Below, piece after piece: positions 8,011 to 10,896 of a DNA stretch of 10,896 nt; within the stretch, counting starts at the first letter, position 1, and the number at the start of each line of letters is the position of its first letter. The notes beneath the pieces are model-generated. The model made no database searches. It had not been told where the DNA came from and saw only the letters and a program-made list of their open reading frames with translations. The stretch comes from Clostridia bacterium (lineage in GTDB: Bacteria; Bacillota; Clostridia; Oscillospirales; CAG-272). Location of the stretch: positions 1 to 10,896 of the forward strand of contig JAFNVK010000058.1 in the NCBI GenBank assembly GCA_017379815.1, read 5' to 3'. Position numbers and translations under genes: made by a program.

Positions 8011-8091
8011 CACCCGACAGGGAGAGTGCGAGGGGCAAGGGTGCGCCGTGCGCTTCCCTCTCCGTTTTCTCTCCCTCTCCCTGTCGGGGTG
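8011..8091. repeat. Long imperfect inverted repeat in the operon gap (terminator, attenuator or MITE-like)
   Basis: The left arm at 8011-8026 (cacccgacagggagag) pairs with the right arm at 8075-8091 (ctctccctgtcggggtg) over 16 base pairs, with one bulged G. The 48-base spacer can pair further (GGAGAG with CTCTCC, GGGAAG with CTT-G-CCC, GCGC-ACG-GCGC), so the whole 81 bases can fold into one long hairpin. On the minus strand the stem is followed within about 10 bases by TTTTATTGCTTTTTCGTTTTT, a broken T-rich stretch. That makes a partial terminator between the AAA+ gene and the genes after it plausible. The GC-rich, purine/pyrimidine-skewed arms also fit a small mobile repeat; no target-site duplication was found. 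Confidence 0.7.
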
Positions 8092-8100
8092 GATCGTTGT

Positions 8101-8119
8101 CGGCAGATCTGCTCTGCCG
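8101..8119. repeat. Seven-base perfect hairpin just after the AAA+ stop codon
   Basis: The stem cggcaga / tctgccg with a five-base loop lies 12 bases beyond the stop codon of the AAA+ gene. It has no T-run after it in the direction of transcription. It could protect the 3' end of a processed signal peptidase-AAA+ message, acting with the larger stem next to it. This role is inferred. Confidence 0.5.
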
Positions 8120-8130
8120 TCCTTATTAAA

Positions 8131-10029
8131 TTACAGCTTTCTGATAAAGCCGCGGATGGTCTTCTCAGAGCGCTTGAACACGCCGGGGCCGTAGGTCTTG
8201 GCCAGCAGCTGGAGCAGCTGGTTGAGCGCGCCCTTGACGTACTCCTCAAAGCGTCCCTCGAGCTTGACCAGAACCTTCTGGGCGAACATGAAGTCGAGGA
8301 CCTCCTCCTTGGTACCGCCGCAGGCGATATAGGTAGGAACGAGCTTCTCGATCTGGGTCATGATACGGTTACCGAAGGCGATGTCGAACTGCTCGTAAAC
8401 GAATGCGGAAAGCTCGTCCAGCTTCTCGCGGTCGGCCGCGGTCAGGCAGTTCTTCTGGTCGGCGATGGCCTCGTCATAGAGCTGCTGCAGCTTGGAGCTG
8501 CTGAGCGAAATGCGGGAGACCTCGTCGGTGACCTTGAAGGGCTGGTTGCGGTAATCGAAGTCCAGCGTGATGGCACGGTCGTACACCTTGTCCGCAATGG
8601 AGAAGGTGGAATCGTCCTTGTTTGCCGTTCCCACGAAATAGCAGTTGGGCATGATCTGGATGTTACCGTCGGGGATGCGCTCCGGAGGAACGAATCCGTA
8701 GGGGATCTGCAACAGACGCAGCTTCCAATCCGGCTTCGGATACTCAAGAACAGACAACAGGTCGGCAAAATAATACTCCACGCGGGAGATGTTCATCTCG
8801 TCCAGTACGAAGATGTGGATCTGGTCGGGATGGTAGTTTGCATGATAGAGGTGAAGCAGGAAATCCGTCTCGGTGTAGGTCTTGGAGAACTCGTTGAAGA
8901 AGCCCAGGATGCTGGACTTATCTCTCCAGGTTGCCTGAACCGGCATGAAGAGCAGCTTGCCTCCCGTGAACTTGGCAAAGTAACGGGGCAGAGAGGATTT
9001 ACCCGTTCCGCTAAGACCCTCAAGGATCATGAACTGGGATGCCGCAAAGGCACTGACGAAGATGCGGATGGTCTCGGTGTCAAAGTAGAGACCCTCCTCC
9101 TTGGCCAGATAGTTGCGGAACTGACGGCAAAGCTCGGGCAGGGAGATATCCACCGTCTCTCTCGTTTGACGAACGGTGAAGTTGTAATGCATATCCATCG
9201 CCGAAAGTGCGGGGAATACGCGCTCGCGGTCGCCAAGCTCCTCGGTGGAGTGCATAGCCGAGAGAGCGCCGCCGCCAAAGCCGCCTGCAGCACCGGCCGC
9301 CGAGGAGACGGAGGATGCCGAGGAAGCACCGGAGGACGCCGCGTAACCGCCCTCGCCTGCCACACCGCCGCCTGCCGAGGCAGGAGCGCCGTAGCCGCCG
9401 GCACCGTAGCCGGCATCGTAGGGATCCTGGTCAAAGCTGGAGGAAACGTCGATGTGCTCGTAGTCCTCCTCCTCTTCCACGATGTCCAGATCGTCCTTGC
9501 CGAAGAAGCGGAAGGGCTTGTCGATGAAGATCAGGTTGATGACGAGCATCGCCACGGCGAGGACCACGATGGCCAGCGCCAGGAAGATCAGCGTGCCGAT
9601 CATCAGGGCGTAGCCCAGGAACTGCATGGTGACGCCGATGTTCTCAATCGACTTGGGATTGATCAGAAGGATCGTAACGCCAACCGAGAACGCGCCGCAG
9701 CCCAGGAACACGCCGATATAGGAGAGCATGGGCTTGAGGGCGTAGGTCTTGATGTGGTTTTCGATGGCGTAGCGACGGATGTAGATCACAGCCGCGGCGA
9801 ACACCGAAACGTAGCAGGCCAGAAGCAGAAGGCCCACGTAGCCGGCGATGGACGCCTCGATTGCGGGAACCTTCAACACGGTAGCGATCTTGTTGATCAC
9901 GTTGCGCGAGCCGACGATCGTGTGAGAGCCCTCAATGCACGCACCCGAAACCAGGATGCAGATGGAATAGAAGAGCGCGATCGCCAGGGCGATAAAATTC
10001 TTTCTGGTAAAATAATAGTTCTTTTTCAC
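8131..10029 (-). CDS. Membrane-anchored McrB-like AAA+ ATPase
   Basis: This is a 632-residue protein. The N-terminal part has four membrane segments (about 12-31, 61-83, 101-123, 137-168). An acidic stretch (179-202) and a long Gly/Ala/Ser linker (203-258) follow, then a cytoplasmic AAA+ domain (~295-500) and a helical lid to the end. ATPase motifs are intact: Walker A GLSGTGKSS (338-346), Walker B IFVLDEMN (406-413), sensor-1 VGTANKDD (466-473) and KVYDRA with a likely Arg finger at 485. The EMNISRVEYYFADLLSVLE and GTANKDDSTFSIADKVYDRA blocks are typical of the McrB branch, not of MoxR or FtsH. McrB relatives are usually soluble, so fusion to membrane helices is unusual. The start is GTG at 10029; its last bases overlap the stop of the signal peptidase gene (GTGA). 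It likely acts as a hexameric motor facing the cytoplasm with the next gene product as partner. Confidence 0.85.
   Translation of the reverse strand: MKKNYYFTRKNFIALAIALFYSICILVSGACIEGSHTIVGSRNVINKIATVLKVPAIEASIAGYVGLLLLACYVSVFAAAVIYIRRYAIENHIKTYALKPMLSYIGVFLGCGAFSVGVTILLINPKSIENIGVTMQFLGYALMIGTLIFLALAIVVLAVAMLVINLIFIDKPFRFFGKDDLDIVEEEEDYEHIDVSSSFDQDPYDAGYGAGGYGAPASAGGGVAGEGGYAASSGASSASSVSSAAGAAGGFGGGALSAMHSTEELGDRERVFPALSAMDMHYNFTVRQTRETVDISLPELCRQFRNYLAKEEGLYFDTETIRIFVSAFAASQFMILEGLSGTGKSSLPRYFAKFTGGKLLFMPVQATWRDKSSILGFFNEFSKTYTETDFLLHLYHANYHPDQIHIFVLDEMNISRVEYYFADLLSVLEYPKPDWKLRLLQIPYGFVPPERIPDGNIQIMPNCYFVGTANKDDSTFSIADKVYDRAITLDFDYRNQPFKVTDEVSRISLSSSKLQQLYDEAIADQKNCLTAADREKLDELSAFVYEQFDIAFGNRIMTQIEKLVPTYIACGGTKEEVLDFMFAQKVLVKLEGRFEEYVKGALNQLLQLLAKTYGPGVFKRSEKTIRGFIRKL
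9256..9423 (-). other. Low-complexity Gly/Ala/Ser-rich linker in the AAA+ protein
   Basis: Residues 203-258 are almost entirely Gly, Ala and Ser with a few Tyr and Pro (for example GYGAGGYGAPASAGGG). They follow an acidic run (EEEEDYEH, 185-192). The segment separates the four-helix membrane part from the ATPase and is probably a flexible tether. The DNA here is correspondingly GC-rich but in frame, with no sign of a frameshift. Confidence 0.85.
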
Positions 10030-10877
10030 GGAGTGTTCTCGTCTCCTTCTTCTTCAGTATTGATGATAAACGTTTCCTCGGCCTTCACTTCGCCGTCCGC
10101 GTTCACCACGCGAATGGCAGCCGTGTCGGACTGCTCGAGATAGGTCTTGTCGGTGATAGGCGCTTTTCCGAGAAAGCCCTTTTCGTTGAAGATATAGGCG
10201 TAGCCCTTGTAGTAGAGCGTCTCCTCAAAGTCGGCGTGCATAGAGGCTGCACTCTCCAGCTCGTCAAAGCCGATGGCGGCCTCGATCTGCTCGATGCGCT
10301 CCTCCTCCACCTCGCGGATCTTGCCGTTGAAGTGGTCGAGCATATACAGGCAGTAAAAGAGCGCCAGCAGGGTGACCACGCCGCCGACCGACTGGAAGAA
10401 CAGGACCAGCGCACCCAACGAGGGAACGCGCTGATCGGTGTAGCGTCCGATCACGTCCTCATAGGAGGGATTGTAGTCGTCGGTCGTGTTGTTGGAGTCG
10501 CCGCGGGTCTCAAAAACCGTCCTTCCGCCCTCGGTTTTGATGCCGACGATGCGGTGAATGGTGTTGACTCCCTTGTCGTTAACAAAAGCGATGACGTCAT
10601 ACATCTGCAGGTCGGCGGGGTCTACCCGCTCCAGAAGGATGACGTCGTATCGATCAAACTGGTTTTCCAGCTTCTCCGAGACGAGATAGCCGTTCGCCTC
10701 GTTTTTTTGGCTCATAGAGCCGGATGCGACCACCATCACGGCGCGGTCACGAATCATGGCCACGTCGCCGTTGATCCTGCTGTAAAGAGACAGCAGGAAG
10801 AGAGGGATCAGCAGGGCGATAAGGCCGTAGAAGCAGACCCCCTTGACGATGGCGGCCACCCGCCGGCGGATCTTCAC
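10026..10877 (-). CDS. Signal peptidase I, ER/archaeal (SipW-like) type, with long C-terminal tail
   Basis: This 283-residue serine protease removes signal peptides from exported proteins. After a basic N-terminus there is one membrane segment (~14-34), then the catalytic Ser54 in VASGSM, His108 in NTIHRIVGI, and RGDSNNTTDDY (125-135) supplying the Asp. A His instead of the bacterial Lys places it in the ER/archaeal branch, like Bacillus SipW. The block PSYEDVIGRY matches the family's closing strand, and a second membrane segment lies at ~155-180. Two things are odd: the residues after Ser-Met (SQKNEANG) replace the usual E-P-x motif, and a charged tail of ~100 residues follows the second membrane segment. 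In Firmicutes such enzymes often serve dedicated substrates encoded nearby. The GTG at 10877 has no clear ribosome site and the frame stays open to the window edge, so the true start may lie further right. It overlaps the AAA+ gene by 4 bases. Confidence 0.85.
   Translation of the reverse strand: MKIRRRVAAIVKGVCFYGLIALLIPLFLLSLYSRINGDVAMIRDRAVMVVASGSMSQKNEANGYLVSEKLENQFDRYDVILLERVDPADLQMYDVIAFVNDKGVNTIHRIVGIKTEGGRTVFETRGDSNNTTDDYNPSYEDVIGRYTDQRVPSLGALVLFFQSVGGVVTLLALFYCLYMLDHFNGKIREVEEERIEQIEAAIGFDELESAASMHADFEETLYYKGYAYIFNEKGFLGKAPITDKTYLEQSDTAAIRVVNADGEVKAEETFIINTEEEGDENTP
10043..10048 (-). promoter_or_regulatory. Ribosome binding site for the AAA+ gene
   Basis: AAGGAG on the minus strand lies 13 bases before the GTG at 10029, a longer gap than usual. 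No other in-frame start exists between it and the upstream in-frame stop, so the GTG overlapping the signal peptidase stop is the best choice. Translation is probably coupled to the gene before it. Confidence 0.55.
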
Positions 10878-10896
10878 CGAGCGTTGCCGCTCGTGA

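Larger units (their letters stand above)
7915..8130. other. Intergenic gap (216 bases) within the operon
   Basis: This is the only sizeable gap between genes in the window. It holds a long imperfect inverted repeat (8011-8091), two short perfect hairpins (7954-7967 and 8101-8119) and, on the transcribed strand after the large stem, a broken T-rich stretch (about 7982-8006). I see no convincing -35/-10 promoter for the downstream gene. The gap could attenuate or process the transcript between the AAA+ gene and the five genes after it, or carry a small inserted repeat. Confidence 0.8.

Noticed and set aside
8131..10029. A classical McrBC restriction system
   Set aside because: The ATPase is membrane-fused, no N-terminal DNA-binding domain is seen, and the partner lacks a clear nuclease site, so a restriction role is not claimed.
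8026..10143. A 705-codon open frame on the plus strand
   Set aside because: It is the mirror of the AAA+ gene, whose ATPase motifs are intact on the other strand. Its product is compositionally odd and has no domain.

Overview
The window looks like a stretch of chromosome from an uncultured Firmicute, probably a gut-type Clostridia. The grounds are fairly high GC, the standard code, strong GGAGG-type ribosome binding sites, an ER-type (SipW-like) signal peptidase, and a lipoprotein with short collagen-like Gly-x-y runs. This placement is an inference; there is no rRNA or marker gene here. No tRNA, CRISPR array, insertion sequence or phage gene was seen.

All seven genes lie on the minus strand and read from right to left. 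In transcription order they are: (1) an ER-type signal peptidase I (10026-10877, possibly starting beyond the window); (2) a protein with four membrane segments and a C-terminal McrB-like AAA+ ATPase (8131-10029); (3) a 216-base gap with a long inverted repeat; (4) a 443-residue protein that resembles the DUF2357/McrC-like partners of McrB-type ATPases and ends in a zinc ribbon (6583-7914); (5) an ABC ATPase with an unusual repeat-rich N-terminal extension (5449-6579); (6) a 530-residue ABC-2 type permease (3853-5445); (7) a large extracytoplasmic protein with Ig-like and beta-helix regions (1361-3850); and (8) a modular lipoprotein that runs off the left edge (1-1355).

Genes 1 and 2 overlap by 4 bases. 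Genes 4 to 8 are separated by only 2-5 bases, with each ribosome binding site inside the end of the gene before it. Apart from the 216-base gap, this is one tightly coupled operon.

Taken together, the cluster pairs a cytoplasmic but membrane-tethered AAA+ motor and its likely partner with a dedicated ABC exporter, two surface proteins and a processing protease. Two models fit. In one, it is an envelope export or assembly machine: an ABC ATPase, permease and beta-helix protein resembling the NosD-F-Y layout, with an added AAA+ module. In the other, it is a defence-like system derived from McrBC that has been moved to the membrane. I do not recognise this combination as a named system. It is the main reason to look at this window again.
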